Origin: Mya arenaria
Lineage: Eukaryota; Mollusca; Bivalvia; Myida; Myidae
NCBI RefSeq assembly: GCF_026914265.1
Contig: NC_069124.1
Span: 6,226,213 to 6,290,212 of the forward strand
DNA length: 64,000 bases
Reading direction: 5' to 3'
The translations under genes were made by a program, and so were the position numbers. Under the pieces are notes generated by a model. It made no database searches, had not been told where the DNA came from, and worked only from the letters and a program-made list of their open reading frames with translations. Shown here one piece after another: positions 31,061-44,549 of this stretch (positions within the stretch are counted from its first letter, which is position 1; the number at the start of each line of letters is the position of its first letter).

Positions 31061-32395
31061 TTGTTTGGGTTCAGCTTTAGCTGTTTTATAAAGATTAAAA
31101 AAGGTTTTAGATAATATGTTGTTTATGTCGATCTGCTGAAATGTCATTTTAGTATATATCGCAATGCATTGTGGCTAAAATTGTACAAATCAGGTATACA
31201 AGGCAAATTACTTAGAATTTAGTCAAAATTATGTTACGGAATAAAAATGTTAAATCTTGTGCGAAATAATGCGCATCTTACTCCGAATACTTTAATTATG
31301 CTGTCGGCTTGCGTCAAGGGGAGGTTATGTCCCCGATATTGGTCTACATATTCATAGAGAACTAAGAATTTCATTTGCAGGATAACATTAACATTATGCT
31401 AAATATTGATGATATTGTATTGAGTATGGTGTTATATGCAGATGATATGGCCATCTTAGGAAAATCACTGAATAAGTTAAAAAAACCATTTAAACAACCT
31501 ATATCTATATTGCAATGCATGGGGTCTAAAAGTGAATACATCAAAGTCTAAAAAATGAATTTTCGTAAACGGGGTAAAGAAAACGCCTATAATAATATAG
31601 GGAGGGGGGGGGGGGGTCGATAAGTTTAAGGCACGGTAATCAATTATACTGGAAGCTACATTGGACCAATAGCATTCGGTTGGAAAGGTACTTAAGTCTA
31701 CGAACATTTAATTATAGAAATGCAAAGCATATGACTTATATCCTTACATAATATTATATCAATTTTTCGATGCCTTTGTCGGTACAACATTTAATTATGC
31801 ATGTGAAATATGGGGCTTGATTAAATCCAAAGAAGTAGAACGTATACATTTAAAAATTTGCAAACGATTGTCACATGTTAAAATGAACACGTGTTACGCT
31901 GCCGGATATGGAGTACTATAAAGCTGACCTTTTTATGTCAAAAGGTACGTTAAAATTGTAAAGTACTGGTTTACAATTCACAATAGTGATAGCATTGTAC
32001 TGAATTCTATGTAAAACCAGGCTTTTGATGACTGTGATAACAGATGTAAAAACTGGGTTTTTAATGTTAAAAAACTGTTAAATGATTATGATATTGCATA
32101 TGTATTTATTAACCCAAATGATGTACATGTTAATTTATTTATAAACGAATTAAAACCTAGAAAAATAGATACATTTAAACAAGAATGGTATGATAATATT
32201 AGTAATAGTTTGTTTTGGATATATTAAGAATTTTCAAAACTTCCTTTGATTATGAAACGTATGTAGATTTAGTTCCACAGAGTTTACGTTTCATATTATT
32301 AAATTAATATTTTCTGTACTCCCGTTAAGCACACTCACAGGACGATATACATGTAATAGCATAGCTCTTAACGAACGTTATTGTTGTGTTGTGTT
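31060..32395 (+). pseudogene. Decayed LINE (non-LTR retrotransposon) ORF2 relic
   Basis: Conceptual translation across several frames shows reverse-transcriptase landmarks in order: YKSGIQGKLLR, a degenerate LRQGEVMSPIL block near 31310-31345, the catalytic-box YADDMAILGKS at about 31440, then EIWGLIKSKEVERIHLKICK near 31810 and GRYTCNS..LNERYC near 32345. Stops and frameshifts interrupt it throughout, and a G-run has been inserted at about 31604. This is the C-terminal half of an animal LINE polymerase. The clade is not assigned. Confidence 0.8.
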
Positions 32396-33580
32396 CTGTT
32401 TAATTTCATTTTCAACATCGTTTTATGTGAACATCAACGCCACCGCGGCTGTCATGTATCAAAGGCAGGCCCTCGGAAAACAAACAATCAAACAACGACA
32501 TTCAACGAATACACAACGACAGCACAATCTTGAATGCGGTATAAATTCATTCAAAACTTACTTCAATGACAATTTATTTCAGCTAGATAAACAAAGAATA
32601 AACAATATGTCCACAACTAGACATGTTATAAAGACAGCTTGTATTTACTTAAATTGCTTCAGTTTCTTAAGCATACATATTTCAACGGAAAGGGCAAAAA
32701 CATGTTCGATTTAAAGTGGCATGGCATGCCTTGTCAGTTAACAAGAAAGATTTAACCAATTATTATTTATTTTGTGATATTTCGCTAGGCTTGAACGTTT
32801 AATTTCATAAATATGTCAAAAAAGCTAAAACCTACAATGCACAGGCGAATTATACATTTGTTTTTTTCTGCATAACTATATAAGTGATTAAATCTGTTAC
32901 AGTAAGAACAACATTATTTTCTAATTTCTAGTGCGATGGAATTTGTTTCAAGTAAAACCGTTAGAGAACTAAACCAGTTTCCATTTAACTTTTGAATCAA
33001 CGATGTATTTCAAAGATATTGTTGCTAGGCAACCAAAGAATTTGCTGTATTTTAGCCCTTTATCTCAAAACCCTGCAGTATTCCGCATCCATTCGCAAGA
33101 AACAAACCATTAACAATAGTGACTGTGGTGATATGCTTTACCATTATTTAGATATATTAACAGGTACATTAGCTATTATTTTTTTTAAAATATTTGCAAA
33201 CTACAGTGCAACAGTAGGGTAAACAATGATTTGTAAGATTGGCTTATTAACCTTTAGAAGAAGATTCCTGTTTGTTTTAGTAACATTTGATTAAATGATG
33301 AATTAATTAACAACTATGAACATGCTTTTATTCTTACAGATTTTAACTGAATAACTAAGAAGTGAATATAAGTTTCGATCTTTGGGACTTAGCATTCTAG
33401 AAGTGTTGCTTAGCAACAGTTAAATATGTAAAAGTTTGCCCTTTTCTTAATTTGATAGAAAAAAATGCCATTTAAATCATATATTGTTTTATCGGTTTCA
33501 ATTAAACACCTCGTGACGGCTCTTGTACAGTCAATGTGTTCAGTTAGGATTAAAAGATACACCAAAGAACGTATTGTCCT
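32396..33580. other. AT-rich sequence downstream of the LINE relic
   Basis: It may include the LINE 3' tail. The frames at 32391-32714 and 32992-33222 show no domain, splice or conservation evidence. Confidence 0.4.
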
Positions 33581-33585
33581 GTATA

Positions 33586-33864
33586 TCACGATACGCTACC
33601 CATGCACCATCATGGAATGATATATCACGATACGCTTCCCCCGAACCATCATGAATGATATATTGCGATACGCTTCCCCCGAACCATCATGAATGATATA
33701 TTGCGATACGCTTCCCCCGAGCCATCATGAATGATATATCACGATACGCTTCCCCCGAACCATCATGAATGATATATCACGATACGCTTCCCCCGAACCA
33801 TCATGAATGATATATCACTATACGCTTCCACCGAACCATCATGAATGATATATTGCGATACGCT
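33586..33864. repeat. 38-bp minisatellite, ~7 copies
   Basis: The unit contains GATATATCACGATACGCTTC and CCCCGAACCATCATGAAT. The variants ATATTGCGATACG and ATATCACGATACG alternate in blocks. Confidence 0.9.
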
Positions 33865-33944
33865 TTGTTTGTTTCTGTGAGATTATCAATGTCTGCCCGC
33901 GCCTATTGGCTGCATTATGGATTGACCCAGTTATGGCACCGTCT

Positions 33945-34096
33945 AGGCTGGTATTCAATATTGGTCTAAATTGGATCAAAGAACAATGTAGCTAATCCGA
34001 TCACTTGCTATTAATAACTGGCAGATAGAGTGAATGAAGTCAAAGATGTATGACCCTAAAATTAACTTTTAAAAGTTGAATATTGAATACCACCCA
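33945..34096. mobile_element. Palindromic MITE, GGTATTCAATATT family, copy 1
   Basis: Ends AGGCTGGTATTCAATATTGG and TTGAATATTGAATACCACCC form an inverted repeat. The interior (ATGTAGCTAATCCGATCACTTG) matches 51684-51833 in the opposite orientation. About 150 bp, non-coding. Confidence 0.75.
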
Positions 34097-34227
34097 AGGA
34101 CTTAAATTGTGATGAAATGCCATATACGACATGAACTAGCAATGATTGCAATAGTCAAATCCAGATATAAGCAGAATGAAGCGAGATACTAGATATCCGG
34201 GTATGATACCCTAGCTCTTTGCGAAAA

Positions 34228-34457
34228 TAGTTCTAGATTCTTTATTGTACTCGGTGTGAAGCACCGATATACGGGAAACACTTTCCTGGGTTTAACCAGT
34301 ACTGAGTACACCATTTCCAGAATGCCGAGTGCTTGGCAAGGGGGCTAATGGTTCACGATTTTAACGTATTTTAGTTTGACGTGGCCCTGTGTTTGACCCC
34401 ACAACCTTCCGCACCTGAAGCAAACCCTCTACCACTGAGCTATCGGGGCGGTTAATT
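34228..34457 (-). mobile_element. tRNA-derived SINE
   Basis: On the minus strand the head reads CCCCGATAGCTCAGTGGTAG. It has an A box TAGCTCAGTGG and a B-box-like GGGGTCAAACA, with a tRNA-like arm between. The body includes ACGTTAAAATCGTG, similar to the ACGTTAAAG motif of the other SINEs. The head differs from the 7.8-kb and 13.5-kb SINEs, so it derives from another tRNA. Confidence 0.7.
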
Positions 34458-35921
34458 TTGCGATACGCTATATTTTATAGTTTTCAATTAACGCCACGTA
34501 ACTGCTATCCCCCAGTCAATGTGTAATTAAGGTAATAACGACATAAAGCCCCAAAAGAAATCGCAATATCCATGAATGTATAAATGTGTATCGATATATA
34601 GAGATATGTATCATTTTTTTTTTTAATTCTCATACACCCATGTGTATATGTTACAGTAATGACCTCTCATTAACATGTTATTTTAATTACATGTTCATGT
34701 TTATTTAATATTATTATATCATTTATTTAATGGCAACGGTGAGACAATACTGGTTACCGATTATACAGAAAAATAGAAAACAAATATTGTTAAAAAAATA
34801 AATAAGTTTGTTCACTTTTCATATAGGGTTCACGTAAAATTCCCTGGATTCCTGTATCACCCCACACCGGTTACATGCAACTAATATTTACACTAAATTT
34901 GAACGGAATGATGCATTCTATATAAACATTTGAATCTGTATTTGATCGAAACAAGCCTTGGATTCAACTATTTATAAATTAAGTTTGCATATTTTATGCC
35001 TGTTATCAGTTATTTTTAAAGGGAAGTAACTGCCGTGTCGTTACGATATAAGGTAACATGTTGTATGGTTGGCTTTTTCACAACAAGGGGACATGTAGTC
35101 TGGAGTTCCTTCCCCTAACACTATCGTTATCGGTACTGTATTGTATATCAGTAAGCAGGGAACCAGGCTAGGGGACATGCTGTTTTCAACATGTTAATCA
35201 ATTTGTGTTTGCATTATCATGTAACTCGTAAATAATTACAAAAACAAATACTCATTTGTCAGCAATATCCATTCAATAGTGCAACTTGACCTTATTTGCA
35301 TGATCAATTACATAGCTTTTGAGATTTCCGTTGATTTAGTGCCCTATGTTAGAAGAGAAATACGCCTGCAACACTGAGTTTAAGAGCATATTTCACCAAT
35401 GCGGAAGTGCCTTCTCATTGTCACATGCCTTATTTCTTTAATTGACGCATGGCAGTACATCAAAGCTTGGTTATACCATCTCAGACCATTGGCTACCTTC
35501 CATATATATATATATATATAGGTCTTGAAGTTGAATGGATTGTGTTTTCAAAAACAGGCTAAACATGCTGGGTTTTCTTGATATACTTTTCTGTTTGCAT
35601 TTTCACCTCATAGTTTGTACTCCACCGGGTTTTGTCACTTTACAGAACCAATTATATTTTTCTTGCCGTAACTTTTTTTCTAATTTTGTTATATGTTTAG
35701 TACACAAGTGGAACTTTCTCCATAGTTCTGGCTTCCATAACTTTAATGTAGAAATCCGTGTGTTTGATGTTTACTACACAATTAAGAACACGTCCCAAAA
35801 GGTAATATATAACATCTTCGCTGAAGTTCTTTAGCTACTTTCTCCCAATGTATAGCGTTTGGTTCGTTAAACACTAGATATCAGTTGTTTTCTCGCGTGC
35901 AAAATGAACATTTGTCTGTAA
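34458..35921. other. AT-rich intergenic sequence
   Basis: No gene supported. It contains an AT dinucleotide run at about 35503-35520. The 99-residue frame at 35535-35834 lacks any coding hallmark. Confidence 0.4.
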
Positions 35922-38302
35922 GGCCACTCCTTTTTTTATTTTTTGGTTTGCAAGAATTTTTGTCCACCGGGTGGTCGAAAAAAAAAAGGAAAAAAAGTCA
36001 CAAAACATACTCTTAAAGGGTGAAAATCAGAGAACAACATAAAAACATTGAAAATTTATATCATTTACTTAACATTTTAAATTTTTAAACTGCTATTAAT
36101 GCATGTTTTAATACACTCAAAGTTTCAAAGTTCTAATTAAACACACAGTTTAAATATTACATACCGTGCATATAAAACATCAATGAAATTGACTATAAAA
36201 CATGTTTACATGTATAAACTACACTTTTTATCAAAGATACATTTAATATTACACTCAGCAGGAAATTTGTTTAGCTTTAAGGGTATGCTAAAGCAAAAGT
36301 GAATGCAGAACACTTAGAAAATGACCAATATTAAATTAGAAAAAAAGGGAAGGCAAATTTTACGCTTTAAAATAAACAAGAATTGCACTGTATTAAGACA
36401 ATACATTACATTTTCTAAGCATTGTTTCAGTTATTTCAATATTGGAAAATGTCAATAAAGTGAAATAATTTCCAATTTTGTAAATAAGGAAGTAATATTG
36501 TATGAAGACATTGTGCTTTAATATTGTGCAAACAATTCCTGAAAAACTAAAAACCAAACTAGACCAAGATTTGAGTTTTAATAACCTTTACCATGCGGGG
36601 TCCTAGTTGTGTGTAACCCAATCCATGCTAAGTCCGGATATTTTCGGACCGGGATATTTACCATGCGATGTTCAGCAAATCCATTTCAAATTCAAATCTT
36701 GCAGCAAATTACCACATCAGTACATAAAAATCACATAGCAAAATAATAAATCTAGAATGTGACTTAACTTTATGTACCAATGATAGTAACAATGAAATCC
36801 ATAATTATGTATCGGATATTTTCATCTTCTCCCAACTCCGCCATTTTGTGTATCATGCGTTCACAGGGCATCTATACTTCATGATTGTTTATTTTTCATT
36901 TCAAAGAGTATTCCTTGGTTACAACAACAAATCTCATTTATAGTGAAATATCAAGTTCATTACAAATTAAAATGGACTTATTCAAAATAGTTTTCCGTGT
37001 TGTTTTATCTTAATGTTTTTCACACAACTCCTGGCATTAGTAAATGTCATTGACACATGTGTTCAACTCTTTAATTGTTTTTAGGTTACACACCACCATT
37101 GTTATTCCCTATATAATTCAATGTAAAATTATAATTTTCAGACAACATTTAAAGGCATTTCGAGCGAATGCAGGCTATGATAACCACATATATTCTTAAA
37201 GTACAAGATTTAAATTACCTTTTAAGCCAATAAAAAAGGGGGGTCAAGTTATTCCTAAGAAAAATCACTCCACTTGAAAAACAAACTCTAAAAATTGCAC
37301 CGTCCGCCATGACAGATCTTCCAAAATGACCTTTCAACTATAGGGCAGCGGTTTATGCTTTAATCTCTACTCTAAATGATAAATCAAGCAAGAATAGATA
37401 CTTAAGGAATAAAAGTTTCAGGAATAATGATAGTTTTGATTTACAGTGTATTGAGCATGTGAAAACATGTCTATCAATCATAAGAACATTTTTTTTTATT
37501 GAGAATTTTCCACACAACGGAAGTACATATGACGTAATGGTGACGTCATTCCTTTACTCTACTATTAACCCAAACATGAATAAACATGTAATCTAGAATA
37601 AACACAAGCTTTACATTGACTCAATGACAAGTATTTCCAAACCAGTTTGTGATTTAAAATCCATAAACACAACCGACCGAACTTGTGAAACTAGCTCACC
37701 GGTGTCAACTTAGAAATTTTACTTTCGATTTCACCACTCACACTAACTGCACTGTTATATGATATTTAACCATAAAATGTTATTAAATATTTTTCTCACA
37801 CATAATTTACAGATATTTGTGTCTACTTATTCGATGGCAGCCGCTGCCACTTATTTTTCATCTATAAACAACAATATTTTCATGACCTAAATATGCGGGG
37901 AAAAACAACAATCACGTGACAGTTATTGTTTGTGTCGGCTGTTAAATTTGCCAATGTATTTTGCTATTGTTATTTTAACAACTCCTACATATTTAACTTA
38001 ATTATTTCATACAAAGAATGACTGCTATCGTCAATTCCGCCATTGCCAACGGCGCTGCCATAACAGTTGACTGGCTCACATGCTATCACTATAAATCGGC
38101 GAATACGGCTACGGAACAACAAACCAGTCGAGATCTACTGCATTCGTACTCTTATCTGTTCGTTTTTCTTTCGTTTCGCACCAAAATCAATACGGTCGGT
38201 AAAATAATTTTGAAAAAAAAAGTGAAATTCATTTTTTTTTTGTACTTTTCGGAAAATTAGACCCGCCGGTTTTGTAAACCAATTTATATAAAAGTAGTGG
38301 CC
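35922..38302. mobile_element. 2.4-kb TAA-flanked element, GGCCACT termini
   Basis: Ends GGCCACTCCTTTTTTTA and TAAAAGTAGTGGCC are imperfect inverted repeats (a GGTTTGCAA/TTGTAAACC block also pairs). Both are flanked by TAA (35919-35921, 38303-38305). The termini resemble the 309-bp MITE at 20494, suggesting a longer member of a PIF/Harbinger-like group. The interior is AT-rich with no transposase. The 80-residue frame at 38018-38260 is not recognisable. Confidence 0.6.
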
Positions 38303-40640
38303 TAAGCAAACAAATTTATCGTCTGTGACAGAATATTCAAGGGAGAAAACTAATGTTTACAAATGTTTCAAATTGAGTTGTCTTTCTTGTACTAAAGCAA
38401 ATTTTGAATGCATTTTCAAATAATTTCTTTCATATTTAGTTGTTTTCTGCAAAGTAAACGATGTCCATGTTTTCTGTAATAAGTAAATAAGAACGTTATA
38501 TGGTAGATATTATTCGTAGATTAATGAGATGCCAATATTTTTCAAAACATTTTACGCTTTATTTTCATACGATCGACGTTTTACTTGCCGCAGTTATTGG
38601 TCGAATTTGTCATTCTTCTAAGCTGAATCGCCACTATATTGGTATTTTATGTAATGGTTCAACATTGTTTGTATACATGTACAAACAATTAAAAAACATA
38701 AATGATTTTATCCGCCACTGTTGCATTATTTTTGTGTGTGTAAGAACATACGAACCTTTAAGCTTTTTAGTGGTCTTCATTATAATATGTAAACTACCCA
38801 CTTACTTGGCAAGTCACTGTTTAGATTTGCCGCCTCACCTGAATAAAATCAGTCACGGCTGACTTATAATAAACTGAGATAAATGTATTTGAAAATATAA
38901 GAAATGTAGCCTTCTCATTGGACAAAATATAATGTTGAGCATTGAATTACAGAAAAACCGTTAAATGAGAAGTTCGTCGAGTAATAGGTATCATACTTGC
39001 AGACCAGAAGAATTAATTACGCGGGGATTTCTCAGTACCAAACTATTTTCAACCATTATATTTGTATGTAGATGTGTTGATATTTTGCATTCAGTTATTG
39101 TTTTAGTCTGCATCAGGGTTCAACATTTTTTTCATGACGACATGTTTTGACGCAACCGTGTCTGCAGGAAAGACAAGCCTTTGAGAGATTATCTTGAGAA
39201 GGAAAAACAACAGAAAAAACTTTAAACTCTTTCAATGCAAATTTATCCCAGCTTAGTAAATATTTCAGCTTGAGAAACAAAGAAGAAAATAATGTTTCCA
39301 TGGCTATAGACAAGTTATAATGTCGAAACATAGTACCTACCGGTATTCATATTGTTTCATTTAAACGCGTACATATTTCAACAATAGGGACGAAACTTGT
39401 TCGTTTAAAGGTAAGTAAAAACTGATAACAATCGTTTACGTTATCATTTATTCGGAGGTACTCATGAAAATTAAACGTTTACCCAAGTGCACTAAGCTTT
39501 AGCGTCTATTTACCCTATATACACCCAAACAAACAATAACCTATACATAAGGCTTGGAGGTCTAGATATTAACATTTATTGTTAAACTGACTGCTTCAGA
39601 CTTGAACGATAAATGTTCATAATGGTCTCAAAATGAAACAGTAACCTTTACTTCATTCGTTGTCTTGCACTATCCTTTAAATACTATCATGGGAACAATC
39701 AGTAAGGGGCATTGTATTATTTCATCATTTTAAATATTCTTCATGATCTTCTCACCTGAGTTTTAGAATGAACTTTTAAAGTGTATATAGGTTGATCAGT
39801 TGATTGAAATTCTGACAGCAGAAATCACCTAAACTCATATATGTTGATAACACACTCAAATGTACTACAGCATAAAATTGATTCTAAAAAAATGATGTTT
39901 TAATTGGAAGATTAAACAATTAAAAAGTAACACTATGTTTACTGACAGCACATGACAATTAACGTTTTAAGAAAAAATATGATAGCCGGTGTTTTTTTAA
40001 CAAGAAAAATAGTCAGAAGAAAACAGAAATGAAAATAATTTCTATCTGGGCCTAACCATTAATCATATAACAGAGCGGGATTTTGTCATCGATTTGCCTG
40101 TGTCTTCTTACTACCATGACGACTTTCAGCCCATGTTGTTCTAAAGACACGGCCGAGGTCCATTCATTTATATAAATTCTCCATTATGCTCAAAAAGTGG
40201 TTTGTCTTGTAAGCAGAAACCAGTCTGTAATAATCAATTAGTTATAACTGCCCATGTATGATGAGACCATCAGAGATTTCTGCGCTTAACAATGGCCATT
40301 TTACTCTTTATTACCCGATTATGCCGCCGATGTATGAAATAGCTTTTCCAATCTTCTTAGGCTCTCTAAGAAGTAGTTAATTTTATTAATCTTTAACCCA
40401 CAGATCACTAAAAGCATTCGTGTAAAAACAGTGGCATGTGAATCATAGTGGAAAGATAATCTCCCCAATCTAACCATTGACAAAACGACGATACCATTTG
40501 TTTCAATGGACAGAAGGAATTATTGTGTATTTTACAAAGATGGAAAAATGTATTTTGTACGGAGATATATAGATAATTAAGTATCGATAAAGATAGCTAT
40601 CCGATATATAGTATCAATGGACAGTTAAGTCCCTATCGCG
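38303..40640. other. AT-rich intergenic sequence
   Basis: No supported gene or repeat. Frames such as 38500-38862 (120 residues) have no splice, domain or codon evidence. Confidence 0.4.
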
Positions 40641-40655
40641 CACAGGTGTCGGTGT

Positions 40656-41040
40656 TTAAGTGGTTTCGTCAATTAATGTTTCAAGTTTACAGAACGGATG
40701 TATTAACACCATTTCTTCTAAACATTTCCTATTGAAGATGATTTTCATATCTGTAGTGCCGGTATTAACTAGAGTTATTTCAAAACTAGAATCAGTGACA
40801 TGTTTATATTCAGTATCGTTGTGAAACACGTGGATTTTCCGAGTCAACGGCTAAACATAGAGTTACAAGAATCATGGCTGCCAGTACGGACATTGAAACA
40901 GTGTCGGGTTCAAAAAAGGTACACATAAAGTCTAAGTATTTATTGAATCTGTTGCTTAATTCCTTATCTGAACTGCTGATGTCATCGTCGCCACTTTTTT
41001 GTTTTATTTCTCGCAACCTTATTCTGTAGATAATTTTGGC
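40656..41040 (-). pseudogene. Unrecognised broken reading frame with a membrane-like segment
   Basis: After a possible acceptor (AATTATCTACAG, about 41020) the minus strand reads IRLREIKQKSGDDDISSSDK and on to a hydrophobic stretch (MSVLAAMILVTLCLA), then stops at about 40810. A second frame overlapping by about 40 nt continues with HVFHNDTEYKHVTDSSFEIT to about 40656. Composition is complex and protein-like, and a single base shift would separate the two frames. It may be a decayed exon or gene fragment; function unknown. Confidence 0.3.
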
Positions 41041-41044
41041 AAAA

Positions 41045-41220
41045 ACAAATATCAATAGCATAAATTTACCAAACAACAACAACAACAACAACAATCAAAC
41101 ACCACCACCTCCTCCAACACCATGGCCAACAACACCAAGACCAACAACACCATGATCACCAACACCATGATCACCAACAGCAACATCACAAACACAACCA
41201 CTTCGACTTTACTACCACCA
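41045..41220. repeat. AAC and ACC-rich simple repeat
   Basis: (AAC)n followed by degenerate ACCACC and CAACACCATGATCACCAA units. The hydrophobic and poly-Cys translations on the minus strand come from this repeat. Confidence 0.85.
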
Positions 41221-41578
41221 CAACCAGGCATAAAAACAAAATAACATATCGGAATTGAACCCCATGTGGTTCTGTATGTCGTGCATGAAAAAATCCCGTT
41301 TTTGTATTTTGGTATCATGGATGATTCCTTCGAAGGCTAACGTCAATTACTACTAAGTTTCAATCTTAACTGGTATAAACATAAATATTGTCCATCTTAA
41401 TCATTTTACGAGCATATTCAGGAATGTTTATACATTTATAAATTATATTTATTTCATACAAAACCATATTAAGTTTATACAATCATTATACGAGCATATT
41501 CAGTAATGTTTATATGTTTATAAATTATATATATATTATTAAAAAAACTTTTAAGTTTAGGCTGTTTTGTTCGATTCT

Positions 41579-41975
41579 TCAAAAGCCATTAGGCGAATTG
41601 TTTAGCACATTGTAAATTTTAACAACTTTGCTAATTGGATCGTTGTAAACTTTGTTTAATACTCTAAAATCGTCATGGTCACACATGCGGTCTAAGGCAC
41701 TTTTATAAACATCTTTAAAAGTAAGCAACGAATACATTAACATCGTTGTTAACCGTAATAACGCTCTAAGCAATCGACCAATTGTTGTATTGCCGATACT
41801 GACGATTTACACTTTAAATATAAGGCCTCTGCTGTTTCAAAACAAGAACGCCGCGAAGCGAACGTCACCGCTCATCATTTTCGGTGAAACATATGTCTTA
41901 ATGTCATGGGCCGTACTATACATGTCCGTAAACACGTCGTGTTCAAAAGGCCGTTTGAATAACTTGAGGGGTGTT
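41579..41975 (-). pseudogene. Unrecognised minus-strand reading frame, interrupted
   Basis: The frame includes KRPFEHDVFTDMYSTAHDIK near 41930, is interrupted by stops at about 41850-41820, then runs 64+ residues with KSALDRMCDHDDFRVLNKVY before stopping at 41579. Protein-like composition over about 400 bp in one frame is more than expected by chance here. No family is recognised. It may belong with 40656-41040. Confidence 0.3.
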
Positions 41976-42088
41976 TGAGAAGTGACCAAGGTTAAAGTGT
42001 TTGCGCCACGACGACAACGACAACACTTCCACTACTTAGTTTTACCAACCCCGACCTCTTAGCAAAACCAACATCTAAACCACTACCG

Positions 42089-43180
42089 CTTGGCTATATC
42101 GACGCCAACACCACCATCACTTGGGTATATCGACGACAACACCACTATCACTTGGGTATATCGACGCCGACACCACCATCACTTGGGTATATCGACGACG
42201 ACACCACCATCACTTGGGTATATCGACGCCGACACCACCATCACTTGGGTATATCGACGACAACACCACCATCACTTGGGTATATCGACGACAACACCAC
42301 TATCACTTGGGTATATCGACGACGACACCACTATCACTTGGGTATATCGACGACAACACCACTATCACTTGGGTATATCGACGCCGACACCACCATCACT
42401 TGGGTATATCGACGCCGACACCACCAACACTTGGCTATATTGACGACAACACCACCATCATCACTTGGCTATCACGACACCAACACCACCAACACTTGGG
42501 TATATCGACGACACCACCACCATCACTTGGCTATCACGACGCCAACACCACCATCACTTGGGTATATCGACGACAACACCACCATCACTTGGGTATATCG
42601 ACGCCAACACCACCATCACTTGGCTATCACGACGCCAACACCACCATCACTTGGGTATATCGACGCCAACACCACCATCACTTGGCTATCACGACGCCAA
42701 CACCACCATCACTTGGGTATATCGACGCCAACACCACCATCACTTGGCTATCACGACGCCAACACAACCAACACTTGGCTATCACGACGCCAACACCACC
42801 ATCATTTGGCTATCACGACGACAACACCACCATCACTTGGGTATATCGACGCCACCACCACCATCACTTGGCTATCACGACGCCAACACCACCATCATTT
42901 GGCTATCACGACGACAACACCACCATCACTTGGGTATATCGACCACCATCACTTGGCTATCACGACGCCAACACCACCATCATTTGGCTATCACGACGAC
43001 AACACCACCATCACTTGGGTATATCGACGCCACCACCACCATCACTTGGCTATCACAACGCCAACACCACCATCATTTGGCTATCACGACGACAACACCA
43101 CCATCACTTGGGTATATCGACGCCACCACCACCATCACTTGGCTATCACGACGCCGACACAACCATCACTTGGCTTTCAC
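42089..43180. repeat. 31-bp minisatellite, ~35 copies
   Basis: Two half-types: CTTGGGTATATCGACGNCNA and CTTGGCTATCACGACGNCNA, each followed by CACCACCATCA. The first ~12 units are mainly the ATATCGACG type; later the two types alternate, making a 62-bp higher-order unit. One truncated junction occurs at about 42940. All three plus-strand frames stay open because no unit contains a stop and 31 is not a multiple of 3. Confidence 0.95.
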
Positions 43181-43199
43181 GAGAGAGTTTCATATGAGA

Positions 43200-44549
43200 G
43201 TTTGTGAAACAACACAAATCAACGAACATGGGCCTATTACAAATCCAATCGGTCGCATATTTGTTTGATTATTCAGCAGTCCGACAAATTGATTATAATC
43301 AGGTGAATCGGAATATTCAAACAGAGGCTGGGCCAGGCGACAGAATGCAATCTCGACCACTAAACTGGTTGAAAGGTCATTAATTTGTATTCATCAAAAT
43401 AAATGCTATTTTTATGTTTTAATTCTATAAAGCTACGGTTGTTGTTAAAGCACGACAAGATCAATATTTCCAATATTTTTGTCAATAAAATACTGGACAA
43501 AAGTCAACGTAAATGAAAATGAAGAATTTAAATACAATGTGAATGGTTAACGATTGTTAGTATGTACTTACAAAAATAAATAACTCGATGCGACACAGTC
43601 GTAATATATTACTATTTCACTCACCAGCTATACTGAATTACAATATAGTTACAATCATCTTATTTATAATTAAACAGAACACAATTATAAGTTGAAGACG
43701 TCATAAATTTCAATGCTTCAGGTATTTTTTTATAATCATCTAGCTAGCAAGAATGCTAGCGGATTTTTTTTCTGCCATTTCGTGTTTTCGCTTTTTCACC
43801 TTCCGTTAGGCATGCACAAAACGTTGTATAGAAAAAAACCTGTAAAAAACCTCTGTCAATTGGAATGCGAAAATATCTCGCTAATGCCTCGCCACTTGTC
43901 GCATTTTTGGCGCCATTTGGCGCATTTTCGCACTTTCGCCACGAGTATTGACAGATATAAGCCACGATAAACGAGAGTTTAACCTTACCAATAAAATGTA
44001 GATCATAAGTTTATAAATATATCACCAGATCAGGTGCAATTATTTATTAATGTTGAAACACAAAAAAAAAACAGTGTCATCTGTGCGACAATTGATTGCC
44101 TTTCAATTCTTAACAAACATGAAGCTATAATCATTAGATGAACAGGCATCATGTATTATGTAGATCACGACTTCATGACAGAAATGTCCATTTTTATTCT
44201 CTATGATCATCGGGCGTGTAACCAAATAAATATAATTTATCTTTTGGTAGATCGTGAGATTATTCCAAATTATTTAGGTGCCCAACCTGCACAATATTAT
44301 CAGATTATCATTCCACCTTATAAATTAGCATTGGTATATATGCATAAATGCAAAATACACAATTATAGCAATGCTAACCACTTAGCAATCGGAATCTCTG
44401 AATATTTTAATTGATATTTTTAATTTAAAAGGTCTTTTGCGACAAATGAAAATTCTTGGATAACTCGTTCAATTGAAGCATACAATTCTGTGTATCTTGA
44501 ATTGTTAAGTTTGAACAGGCTTACATATTAGAAATTCCACCGAGTTGAC
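43200..44549. other. Upstream region of the LRR/EF-hand gene
   Basis: AT-rich. It must hold the promoter and 5' UTR of the plus-strand gene starting at 44550, but no TATA box or initiator can be assigned with confidence. A weak ~110-bp hairpin with CTGTCAAT/ATTGACAG ends lies at about 43854-43960. Confidence 0.4.

Noticed and set aside
34385..34457. tRNA gene on the minus strand
   Set aside because: Tail-side sequence matches a SINE body and the acceptor stem does not pair convincingly.
38500..38862. 120-residue frame
   Set aside because: AT-rich, no domain, no splice or promoter context; length within chance expectation for this composition.
42121..43197. Histidine-rich frames of 358, 351 and 267 residues
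   Set aside because: Three frames of one 31-bp array; no codon preference distinguishes any of them.
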